From Symbiodinium natans (taxonomy: Eukaryota; Sar; Dinophyceae; Suessiales; Symbiodiniaceae), in assembly GCA_905221605.1 (NCBI GenBank), contig CAJNDS010002166.1, positions 272,501-336,500 on the forward strand: a stretch of DNA of 64,000 nucleotides. The letters are read 5' to 3'. The notes under the pieces are model-generated. The model had not been told where the DNA came from and made no database searches. It saw only the letters and a program-made list of their open reading frames with translations. Of the stretch, positions 34,901 through 45,000 are shown one piece after another. Every line of letters begins with the position of its first letter. Within the stretch, counting starts at the first letter, position 1. A program made the position numbers and the translations under genes.

Positions 34901-37755
34901 GTCGCACATGTGAACCAAACATCCTGCCCAACAATACGCCACATGACAGGCTTTCCCGGTCCCTTCCTGGCAGGGTTTGTTTGCCAAGTGTGCTGAATGT
35001 TTTCTGCCGGCGACACATATTGAAGGTTGCTCACATGGTTGTTGGAGGGATCGCGATCCAAGTGATTCACCTGCCACTGACAAGTGTTTGGAAGCGGCAA
35101 GAACCCTGCAGCCACTAGCCGGTGCACGTAGTAGAACCGCCCATCAATGGCCACACGACGGTATCCGGAGGAAAGGATGGAGCCGAAGCTCACCAGACCC
35201 TTCGAAGACCTCACCCGGCCACACGAACTCACCTGCCATGCATATCTCTTCACGCTGGCTTCCGTCCGGGAGCTGGCTAGGTCTGCAAGGCAGCGCTTCC
35301 ACCAGGCCAGCGGCGCATGCCCTCTTGCAGCTGTCAACCTTCCTGAAAGGATGCTCATTTATGGGAGACCCTGCGCAGAAAGAGGTGCAAGCGGACTTTG
35401 GCTCGCAAAGGTGGATGGCTGCAAGAATTCAGCGGGCTGCGTCCATGAAGTGGTTCGCGATTGATAGACCTACAGTGACCGATGACAGTCGCTGGCCACC
35501 CACCCCCATAACATTATCGATCGACTAGGCCCTTCAAACCCAGATCAGGTGCACACGGGGTACCTGGGCTTCGTGGTGAAAGATGACGCCCAGGCCCGTT
35601 TACACGTCAGGGAGGGCTGAGCACAGCCCGAAATCCTCGAAACCATCAAAGCCGAAGTTCGAAACCCCCCAGGAGGGGAAGGGTGGGGGGGAGGGGGGGG
35701 GGGGAGGGAAGGGGGGGGGGTTTCTTCCCTGCATCCCAAAAAAGCCCTATAGTCTCAACCTTGGGACCACGCTACATCCTGAACCCTGGACCCTGAACCC
35801 GATGAATGCTTCCCAGCGTCTCTCCTTGCCGGGCCGGGCAGGCTCGGGGTCCAACCACAGAGCTGTGACCTGGCTTCGGGCGCTCTGTGTCTGATGAGTT
35901 TTAGGGTATTTAAGGTTTCGGGTTAGGGTTTAGGCTTTAGGGTTTAGGGATTAAGGGTTAAGGGTTAAGGGGTTTAGGGATTAAGGGTTTAGGGATTCAG
36001 GGTTTAGGGTCAGGCTTGGGAGCTTTGAAGGGAGTTTGCTGGTCACTAAGCTAGGGGCTTGCAAGCTAGCTTGAGGGCAAGGGCATGTACCTGAGAAACT
36101 TCCTTGTGGATCCCAAATCCCGAGAACTACTGGAAGCCCAATAAAGAAACTCGGACCAAAAACAATTGAACTGTGTTTTTTTGGAACTGGCAGCTGATGG
36201 AATCAAGTTGTGTCAAATCATCTTTTGCCGCCAGGCTTAGGGCTTCGGGTACTGGTCTTCTAGGTGTGGGTTGAGGCTGATGATGGGCTGCTCAGGCCAG
36301 GGCAGTCATTGGTGGAAAGCCCTATGAGTCGAAGGTGAGCCCTCAATGACTGTACCGTGTGGTGTGGAGTCCTGTGGAGCAGCACTTTTTGGCCAACTCA
36401 GTCGGGGCAAAGGAAGCTTTGCGATTGCATGACCCGCGTGTGCCCGCCTTCTGGTCCCTGCAGATAGTCTCCGCGATATGCGCATGTGCGCACCTTGGAC
36501 CCGCTCTCCATCTGACGCTTGGGGCCATGACCTGTGGCAGAGAGAGACCTGTACTGAAGTGTGATGAGGCCCGGGCGTCGGAGGGGAGAAGGCTCCATTG
36601 AAGAAGACCTTGGCACCGGAACAGCAGGTGGCCAACAAGTGCTACATACGAGCAACATGCAGACCACCAGAGTGTGGCACACGATGGCGAGCATCGCAAA
36701 ACCCTTGGAACAAGCTCCAGCCTTTCCCTTGCAAAGCCCAACACGTCTAGTGTCCAAAAAGCATCTCCCAACACCTTTAAAGCGTAAACCTCGATGATTT
36801 CAGAGAGCAAAGACTCTTTAGGGCGCATGCCAGGTGCTGGTCTCGTAGAGCTGCAGCGGCTGCCGGCATCTGAGTTCGGGATTCGGATCTGGGGACCCTC
36901 AAACCATTGGGGAACCAAGTTGTCAGAACGCACTGAGTCCTTACAGATGTCGATTCGGCACCCAAGAGTTCCAGCGTTTATCCCTGGTTTCTTCCTGTTT
37001 CCCCCGAAGCTCTACAAGAACCCAGATTGCACCTCCCGGGCCCACGCAGCCACGGAGGCCACGCTGGTGAAACGGCCGCGGGTGCAGGCTATGGCCTCAC
37101 ATGCCATTGGGGGGCAGTCTGGCTTTGGGGACGAGGGGCAAAGGGGCCGAGGGCTTCGTAAAGTTAAAAGGATCAGGTTGACCCTTCTACATGCCTCCGA
37201 ACCATGCCAAACTCTTCTAGACCCCTTTCAGCGCCGTCTGTCTCTATCCTTTCAACTTTCTGAGGCTTTGTGAAAGATGAATCTCCCCTGTTCATTTCCT
37301 TATGGCCAGTCTCGCCGAGCAGACTGGGGACCCAATTGAATAGCCTGAATAGCCAGACAAGTTCAATTTGAGGAAACTGCAAAGTGGGAATCGCCCACCC
37401 ATGCCTGCGTCACGGACATGGCGGGAGTCTCCGCACTCAGTGATGCCAACGCATCCTCGGCACTCCAGCACGGAGGGAGGGGCCTGGGGACCACATGAAC
37501 CTAGTTCCGAGGAGGCGAGAGGCAAGCCAAACTCAACCGTTCTTGCTTTGCCTGTTGTGTGTGCGTGATTCATGCAAGATGGCATCCATGGGTATGACAA
37601 TGAGGATTTTCGTGTAGGCTTGCAACACGTCAAGCCCTTCAAGCACTGGCAGATCCTATCCCTCGGAAGCATCTTGGAAGCCAATGATCTGGACTGAGGC
37701 CACTGCGGCAGTGTCCTTGATCTCCCCGAAGCACATCACGGCGCGCGCAATCGGA
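25999..37755 (-). CDS. Gene X, copy B: uncharacterised multi-exon gene
   Basis: This is the colinear partner of copy A. Exon candidates from 5' to 3' lie near 37690-37755 (ARAVMCFGE), 37398-37462 (AEDALASLSAETPAMSVTQA), 37027-37107 (GRFTSVASVAAWAREV), 36370-36497 (AHAHIAETICRDQKA), 35801-35876 (SQVTALWLDPEPARPGKER), 33795-33840, 33632-33722 (RIEMCELLTEESPL), 33418-33480 (GCLRRDLGPELGTSA), 33195-33250, 32958-33028 (RALLGGPGRGTLTWAVG), 31420-31500, 31275-31385 (LPQEVWETVVLHCILDLLV), 30960-31130 (RLYRPDEVAEDDMTRLADK), 30675-30748 (ADVFEGMKYWAEK), 30478-30537 (PGDTCDELLLFTREA, then donor-like GTAGCG), 30075-30140, 29515-29590 (EVSVIPMPDHLLSVSS), 29121-29191 (ARAALVRETAAPEK), 28660-28722 (MLPPRIAEPL), 28215-28260 (VLLVQRGRVQDKG), 27708-27747, 26628-26690 and 25999-26064 (RRLVQLVLLAVLALQAGS). 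Some B exons at 30.9-31.5 kb have no A match that I can see. Copy B looks better preserved than A. The product is unknown; the hydrophobic last segment hints at a membrane contact. HNH ORFs 3 and 4 sit in its introns. Confidence 0.5.
31558..32724 (-). CDS. Tandem NUMOD4-HNH-HTH nuclease-like ORF 3 (type I)
   Basis: The open frame extends upstream to a GTG at 32781, but the ATG at 32724 is chosen because its peptide MSLFGVIWC aligns with the start of ORF 1 (MSLFGALCC). That gives 388 codons. The architecture is as in ORF 1, with HNH cores VNHIDRDRRNNRLANLEYV and VNHRDSDRANNHVQNLEYM, a first helix-turn-helix with LGVSQSSLSRCC, and a second with TGLSPFKINRLC. Near the end, a 3-residue insertion (DAHDARWEF against DATWEF) separates it from ORF 1. 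The tail keeps GEEWRPVVLEGAR. It occupies the same interval between gene X exons as ORF 1 does in copy A, so both descend from one ORF present before the segmental duplication. There are no internal stops. Confidence 0.85.
   Translation of the reverse strand: MSLFGVIWCKQSWNVLRSFRFLQLRWGSHFWWVSSHGRVRDSRGRVSLGSPRSGGYAGVNIRGEHYFVHRLVATTFIGPSSAERWQVNHIDRDRRNNRLANLEYVSPAENIRHSKLNCRTSMTRQGNAVAWRRLGENEWFRASTQAEAALTLGVSQSSLSRCCSGKSEQACGNGVTREIRWASQELQAGEMWKPAFLPGGTCPIPDLMVSNYGRIWSKSRRYSCGYTTCGSVTCHGYRVVKKGGKQMLVHRLVAATFLGHPDSPDLVVNHRDSDRANNHVQNLEYMTQSQNAIHSFRQGRVATGGGSKPVQARMTASAEPGPWLDFGTLQAASMHTGLSPFKINRLCQGHAVRDAHDARWEFRLREAEVLEGEEWRPVVLEGARVPRG
34078..35358 (-). CDS. Tandem NUMOD4-HNH-HTH nuclease-like ORF 4 (type II)
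   Basis: A 426-codon ORF from an ATG at 35358. It is the counterpart of ORF 2, sharing WQVSSCGRV, VNHLDRDPSNNHVSNLQYV, a helix-turn-helix with LGVSALAVSQCC, a second NUMOD4-like segment (MVSSCGRVWSS), VNHKDGDPGNNHVENLEYV, AGVSSASVSNICHG and the tail PGEEWRKV. Its C-terminus runs about 20 residues beyond that of ORF 2. The N-terminus (SGRLTAARGHAPLAWWKR) is basic and lacks Asp/Glu for about 25 residues. It lies between gene X exons near 33.8 and 35.8 kb, matching ORF 2 in copy A. Confidence 0.85.
   Translation of the reverse strand: MSILSGRLTAARGHAPLAWWKRCLADLASSRTEASVKRYAWQVSSCGRVRSSKGLVSFGSILSSGYRRVAIDGRFYYVHRLVAAGFLPLPNTCQWQVNHLDRDPSNNHVSNLQYVSPAENIQHTWQTNPARKGPGKPVMWRIVGQDVWFTCATQAQAASQLGVSALAVSQCCSGVSTSIETSRGTRHEVRWVDLPHKQRPISAVGEQWRDAKHPNTRDLIPGWMVSSCGRVWSSRRGQISQGSRHGAGYFKCKARSQDLLIHRIVAASFLEEPDSSLEVNHKDGDPGNNHVENLEYVTHSENMRHSYLRRALPHRQPGQCKTVQGRRLSFEGPWLDFESVQAAALHAGVSSASVSNICHGRKTRCKDWEFRFVHEEPLPGEEWRKVCPAVLERARTASAVTGDGCALLTLKPQSRPTEKCPVVVRS
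35900..36012 (+). repeat. TTTAGGG/TTAAGGG tract
   Basis: A degenerate tract of TTTAGGG, TTAAGGG and TTTAGGGA units in a gene X copy B intron, 3' (plus-strand sense) of the exon at 35801-35876. Confidence 0.85.
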
Positions 37756-39034
37756 GGGCAAGGGGGCACTTATTGGAAGAAACAAAGGGGTGCCGTTGGC
37801 AGCTTCAGGGTCAGGCTTCGAAGAGGCAGTGCCCCTTTGCTGTCCTTAGCAATCCCTGTGCGTGAGATGCAGATGTCGGCTGAAGATGTGGAGAGCCTTC
37901 TTCATGTTATAACATACAGCCCTGGACTTGAAGCTTGCGGCACCATGAACCATGCGGGCGTCTTGCTTGCAGAAGCTGAACGTAGGGGTCAAGAGGGCTT
38001 ATGGCTTCTGCGCGCATGACATCGTTGTAACGAATCAGTGTCAGCAAAGAACTTATGGGTTGAACCTATACCGCTCGTAAAGGGTTTACGAAAAGGAGAA
38101 GATCCTGTTTTCTCTCTCCCGTTGTTCTCTGCCGCTACGTGAATGAATGGATCACAGGACACAGGAATCGGCTCCCCGCGCCCCATTTGCCCATGGAACA
38201 CCCAGTGGTGGGTTTGCGCCTATGTGTTAACCTACTTGCGGCCATGGTGGCCATAAGCTACCAAATGCCTCAGCTCCTCTGGCTCCAAACCTGATTGGGT
38301 TGGGGGGGGGGGGAGGAGTTGGCTTCAGATTCAGGGTGAAGCAGAAAGGGGGCCTGGCCACACACCCCAAACCCCAAGTAAGCCCCTCCCACGGGTGCAA
38401 GACGTGGCCCTCAGCTGACAGTCTGTGCACACACTTGGTTCACTCGGAGTGCCTGAATCCTGAAACGCCCTGGCTCCGCAAGAATCCTGCGCGCCTCCTT
38501 GCGCTCAGAGGTCCGTGTGCTTTGACTTTGGGCCGGCCTCAAAACTGCATGGCTGCAAGGCGTCTCCTTATACACATCTCAGTCATACGAGAGAGTAAGA
38601 GGGGGGGGCACTTTGCAAGCCTGAGCTTCGTGTTCGCCTCGGCTTCCTCCTTCCCCCTAACCCAACCCTTCCCCCCCCACCCCCCCCCCACCCCCCCCTT
38701 TGACCCCTCCGCCCTTCCTCCCAAGCGTTTACAATTAACATTTGAGTCCATAGGTTAAGGAACTTAGATTAAGCTAACTATCATAATACAGGTACTACAT
38801 TTTGGAGTATTCTAACCTCCCTTACCCATATAAGGGACCCCAGAAGCCGGATTTTGTAAGGGTTTGTTGTTCTTTTATTCCTTCTGGCATCCCTTACTGG
38901 GCTCTTGCTCGGGAACTTCTGAAATGTAGGTACATGATCGAGGCACTATATTTTACATATCCATTCCTGCTATGTAACCCAACTGTGGCAACTTTAACCT
39001 CGCTTGCTCAGCAATAAGTTGTAACAACACTCAA

Positions 39035-42000
39035 CAGTTCGTGACCAAGAAAAGTTCCCGAGCCCAGAGCCAGCGCCGCCTGGCCGACCGTAGGGAGTCC
39101 GACCACGACCTCCCAGCCGACTGGGGGTCGGGATCATATAGGACTGGCTAGATGCAGAATCGTATCACCAACAAGGGCTACTACAGGCCCTACTGCAAGT
39201 TCTAGAACTCCATATATGAGTGAAATTCAAGTAGCTTGGAACTGCATAAACTTCGAGCCGCAAAGTCGTAGAACATGAACCGATCTCCCGACAAAATAGT
39301 TTCTTCGTCCGTTTTGTGGTTGGGGCCAGGTCATCGAAAAAGCTGAGCGCAAGCACGAGCAAAAGCTTAGACAGCAAGTAGACTAGGACGACTGTGGACA
39401 ACCTCTACCGGCTAGGAGCTGTAGTAATTTCATTTGCCGAAGTACTGCATCCTGATTATTACAGCCTCGATACAAATAAAGGGCAGCGCCTTGCCACTGC
39501 TGCTCTGGCCCTGCACGGACTTAATCTTGAAGTATTCGCTCATCTGATTGCCATCGAGCCTCATGCGCCACAACTGCACAACTGGGACTCAATGGAATGC
39601 ACTTTCAAGTGTGCCAGTACTCTAGGACGCTTTGCTCAAAGGAGATATCCGCAGTTCAACCTGGCGAAGCCTCGGTGGGTTGTGACGCTTGTGGGTCCCG
39701 GCTCCAACTTTTTCCGGAGCTCGCCGTACTTCTGCGCCTTCGAGAAGTCAACCGGACTCGGAATGGTGCAGCATCTTGCAAGAACAGACATTCCAACCCC
39801 CAAGACACCTCAAACCTGAGCGGATAGGCACAAGGTTACAGTAGTGTTCTTCCCGTGAACCCCCACCAAAAACAAAAACAAATAAGAGATACAAGTACTA
39901 AACTTCAAAAAACCCTAAGACCCTAAGCCCTGGCACCTACTTAGTTGCTTACTTTCAAGGCCTGGGAGATGCTAGCAAGGCCGGCCTTCATTCCCTGCTT
40001 CAGGTTGAAGGCATCGCGGCGGGCGGCCGCCCGAATCTCCTCCGAAAATGCATTGTTGCCCATAACCCACAAAGCGGGTAGGTTAACTCACATCTTCGCG
40101 TGTGAAGTCACATCTCCCCAGTGACACGCGGCTGCGAGCGAAGTCACATCACCCCGTGTAAAGTCGCATCACAGAGACATATGTTGAAGCCTTTCCCCCA
40201 ATGTGCACGCGCCGCACGCGCATGCCCTCGACACACGTGCAAAATACGCTCTTGTCACTGCACGCCTGGGAGGGGAGCACATTTTTGTCAGCGTGAATGA
40301 GATCTCTGCTTGGGGGTGCAAGTGGGTTCTGACCAATCTTGGACTCGTGAATTCCCACTGTGCACGCGCCCGAGATACGACTTTGCACCAGAAGATACGA
40401 CTTAACCTACCCGCTTGTAAAACCCCAAAAAACAAAAAAAACTAAAACCCTAAAAACCCTAAAACCCCAAAAAAACAAAACAAAAAAAAACACCTAAAAA
40501 CCCTAAAAACACTAAAATTTATACCCTAAAAACCGTAAAAACCCTAAGGCGGACATGCCATGATCGGACTTCATCTCCTCGCAGCTGCCTTTCTGATTCG
40601 AACAAGGTGGAGCAAACCGTCCCCCACCTTGGACTTGGCTTCCGCGCCCGCCGAGATGTTGGCCATGACCGCCTGCGCCGCGATGCAAAGAAAGGAAGCG
40701 GTGGTCTGAGACAGTCTGCGCAAGGAGGGCCATTCCAGGCCCACCTGCACGTCAACAACAACAAACCAGCCAGCAAGGTTTAAAGGCTTCTGCGGCAAGG
40801 TCATCGAAACCCTGGGCCCCATTCATCAAATTTCATCATTCTGAACCCGGAGCGTGGAGAACAGCTCTCAGCACGAGCGGAAGTACAAACACTTATCACG
40901 CATGCTTGCAATATAGCTCACATAACTCGGCCAATTTCACTGCTGGCACCTCGTTCTCAGACTTCATGACGGAGATGTGCTGAACCACCCGCTGCACCTG
41001 CCGCAGGCAACGAATGGCGCACATCGATCTGCAGGTGAACAGATCCCGTCCGGCCCATATAACCCTTAGGACCATCAAACATGATGTTGAATATTGCTTG
41101 AGGGTTTAAGAACATGAAAGAACAAAGTTTCTAAGGAGACTATGGGATCTGTTTTTAAAGCCATCACCCTCGATCGTGCACAGCTGCGAGCTGGAACTTG
41201 CAAGCCGGCCTGGCCTCAGCAAGCAACGCATCTTCGTATCGAAGTCAACACTGAACCGTAAACTTACTGTTGGTTAGCAGGGAACGAGGGAATGAGGGCC
41301 CTATACATATATATATATATATATATATATATTACATGGGGTGCCTCATTCTGCCATTCCCTACTAAACCAACAGCAGGTAAACCCGGACTCAACCTGTC
41401 AACTTGGATGGCCTGCTGCTCGTACTCGTTGACGACCTTCGCCTGCTCAGCGACCTCGACATGCAATGAACATCTCAGGGCGGCGACTTTGCTGTGCGTC
41501 GGGGAGGATGACAAGGTGGGAGTGGCCGAGAAGCAAGCGTGATGGGTGTAGAGCTTACAGTGGATGCCGCTGAGCCCGTACAAGACTCGGGGGTTTAGGG
41601 CTGGGAGCGGCAAAGGCCGAATGCTGCCAAAACCCCTACGAATGCAAGTTGTGTACTTACTTTTACCTTCCGGATTTGAGACGTGGAACCTGCTCTTGAC
41701 CCACCCCCCACCCCCCTCCCCGCAACAAAACACTTGGCTACAAGCATCCTCGCTTGCTACTCTTTTCCCACTGGTGCACGGGCTCCCTCCAAGACCACCG
41801 GGCGCCACTCCTCACCCGGGAGCTCCTGTGAATCTGAAGCAAAGCGAAAGTCCCATTTTCCAGTAGGCAGATGGCTACCAGGCTCCGTCTGGCAAATCCT
41901 CGAAATGAGCGTTGTTGTGGTGCCCGTGTGTGCTGCTGCCGCTCGGATGGACTCGAACTGCAGCCATGCACCGTGGGATCCTGCCAACCGGGCCTCCACA

Positions 42001-45000
42001 AGCTTGCCGCGTCTCGCCCTTTGCCACCTGCCATTTCTCTGCATAGCCGCGTGACGCATGTTCTGGGACGCGGTGACATACTCCAGGTTTTGCACATGGT
42101 TATTTCCGCGGTCTGAGTCCTTGTGGTTCACCTGCAAGCTGGAACACGCAGGCTGAGCGAGGAAGGTCCCTGCTACCAGACGATGCACCAGAAATGCCCT
42201 GCCTGCCTTCCGCACTGCATAATACCCACTCGCGTTGCAACATCCACGTGAGACGTACTTGTGTCTGAACGACGACGACAAGATCCTGCCGTGGCTGCTG
42301 ACAAAGAGACCTGAAATTGGGTTCTCTTCATGTGGGAGCGTGGCTGGCTTCCAGACTTCGCCGTCAAGCAGCGGCTCCGGCTCGTGCAGTCCTTGAAACT
42401 CATAGCGTGCCGTTCCTGCCTTGCAGCTTGCAGCCAAGCCGCGACAACAGCGGGAGATGCACTTTTCGCTCACGCCAAGCAGCTTTGCAGCTGATGCCTG
42501 CGAAACAGCCGGCGACCAGGAGTCACTTCCACAGGGCCTCCACAGAACAGATTTGCCGAGCTTCTCTGCCGTCGTCCCGCGCGAGGCATTGACTGCCCAG
42601 GAATGCTGAACATTTTCACTGCGTGTGGCGTACACTAGGTTCCATACATGGTTATTGCTCCTGTCGTTGTCAATGTGATTCACCTCCCACTTGGAGGAGG
42701 CTGGTGGAGGGCCCAGGAATGTGGCGGCCACCAACCGATGTACAGAGTACATTTCCCGGCCAATCGTTACACGTCGATAACCCTCGCAGGACAAAGCGCC
42801 ATGGCTTACGATGCCAGTTCTCGATCGTACGCGACCACAGGAGCTCACCTCCCAAGAACTTGCGATCCAGCGGGCCTCCGCGCAAAAGCTCCGGCGACTG
42901 CAAAGCCCCCATCGCCGAACCACCAGCATCATGCCGCCAAGCAAGGCCAGACAAGTCTACGCTGAACGGCCGGTCTTGGCTGCGCAAACTCCTGATAGGC
43001 TTGGGAAAGTCGTCGAGGTGGAATACGGCAAGCAAAGAGGAAGGACGGAGAAGCATCCACAAGCACTCCTACCATCTGGTAACCATTAAATCAAATCTGC
43101 ATTGAAAACGACACGTCCCGTATGTGTTCAACACATCTACATGAACTTGCCTGCACGGCCGTAATGGAGTCTTCAAACTGTTTGGCGAAGTCGACCTGCA
43201 AAGCACGAGCAGCGCTTCCGGACCCAGGTTTCAGACAAACTTCTCTCATGCCCACGAGCCTCACGAGCTCACAAGCCTTACTAAACATCGTTCCAAACAG
43301 CTAGTCCAAACTCATGGTCTGGGCCGCTGCCTTCATCATCTCAAACTGCAAGGCTTTCACGTAGCCTTGGCCTCGGTCGGAATGGGACTCACCCCCGAGA
43401 CCCGGACAAGGCGCAGGGTCCAGTGCCCCCAAGGGCCCGCGCGCCAAAGGGTGCCGTTGATCTTCTCCAGCATCCTGCCACATGGAAACCCCAGCAAGTC
43501 TGCGGACAGTGCTTTCATGTCGGCATGACAAGCATTTGCACTGAAACAGCAATCCTGCATATGAGTATGGGGCCGATTCATGTTGAACAAGTTTTTTGCG
43601 AAGTATGCATTTATTTAGGAATTCTAAAGGGTGAAGAAGGGCAACTTACTTTGAATGGGTGTTTTGGGAAGTATATACTTATAGGGACTTGGGCTACTCC
43701 CGGCTACTGCACTCGATATCCTACATCCTACAGCCCTGGAGGTGTCCCAAGTTGTCCTCACAAGAGACTACGAGGGGGTGCCTGGCGGCAATGGCATCCC
43801 GCTTCGTCCAGAAGTCGGTGGGAGTGTACTCCTGTGCCGTATTACTCACCTGAGGCTGAGGCAGTCTGGGGATGTCTCGCGGGTCCCGGGGGTTCAAAAG
43901 CACAGGAGAGCTTGCCAGAGTTAGGTTAGCTACTTGAGTATCCTGTGGCATCTCAGTAAAGTTGCGGGGGCTTGAGATGAAGTATGTTTTCGAGGCTTCA
44001 AGGCCTTTGTAGGAAAAACGCGACAGCAGAGAGGCGAGCATCAGCAACACGGGCTCAGGGCAGCACCACATTTCCAGCCAGCAGCAGATATCTCTGCCTC
44101 GCAGCTTCTGCTCAGGGCTTTCGAGCTCGAAAGCAGAACACGCAAGCCGAGACACTGCATAGCCTTAGCTTCTATCGCTGCGGGCATGCTTGCCCGATAC
44201 AACGGATTCTTTCAACAAGTTCAGGTTACTCGAGTTCTCCTCATCAGCCGTACGACGCCCAAGCTCCTCAGCAAAACTAACCGCCTTTGCACCTTGCAGT
44301 TGTTTACTGCTGTCCTGAACTGAGATCATCCACCCCTTCCCAACAGGCCATCCCCAAACCCCAGAACCCTAAACCCTGGCGTAGAGCCCTGACAGACCCC
44401 AGCCTGGCCTGGCAGCCTCATAGCTGCCGAAGGAGAGGTAGACCCTCAAGAGCACGGAGAGCTGCGCATGGAGGTTCACGGGTAGTTCGGCTTCGGGTTC
44501 AGGGTCCCAAGTGGGGTGCTGAGTAAGGTAACGTGAAGTCTATGCAAAATAGTGCTGATCAACCTACCATGAACCTTCAAGCAGCCTGTGTCATGGCAGG
44601 ACATGCCCCAAAGCAAGTCTAAGTCTAGCCCCTGTGCTTCCGGCCGCTGGAGGGTCTCCTCCACAAACTGCACCTCTTCTCAGAGGCCAAAATTCGCTCA
44701 AGGCACTGGCAAGGAATATCACCAAGAACCTGCACCATCATTCACCTGATTCACTGCCCTAACGCATTGATTGAAACAACGCATGCCCTACTGCAAACGA
44801 AGCAGCACAAGGCTTGACGATTCGAAGGTAGTCCCAAGTCGTGTTCTAAACGCCCCAAAACCAACTACGGCTTCCCGACGTGTTTATACGAAGCCCTACA
44901 TAGAGGGTACCCAAACAAGAAACTATAATTTAGAGAGAACTGCCCAAGTGAACCACCGCACCCCGTGCCTGCACCGCACAAGAGATGGCGATCGGCCTCA

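Noticed and set aside
39394-39819. Plus-strand ORF of 141 codons
   Set aside because: It has no ATG start (begins at GTG), and the minus strand reads exon-like sequence in the same interval (VDFSKAQKYGELRKKLEPG).
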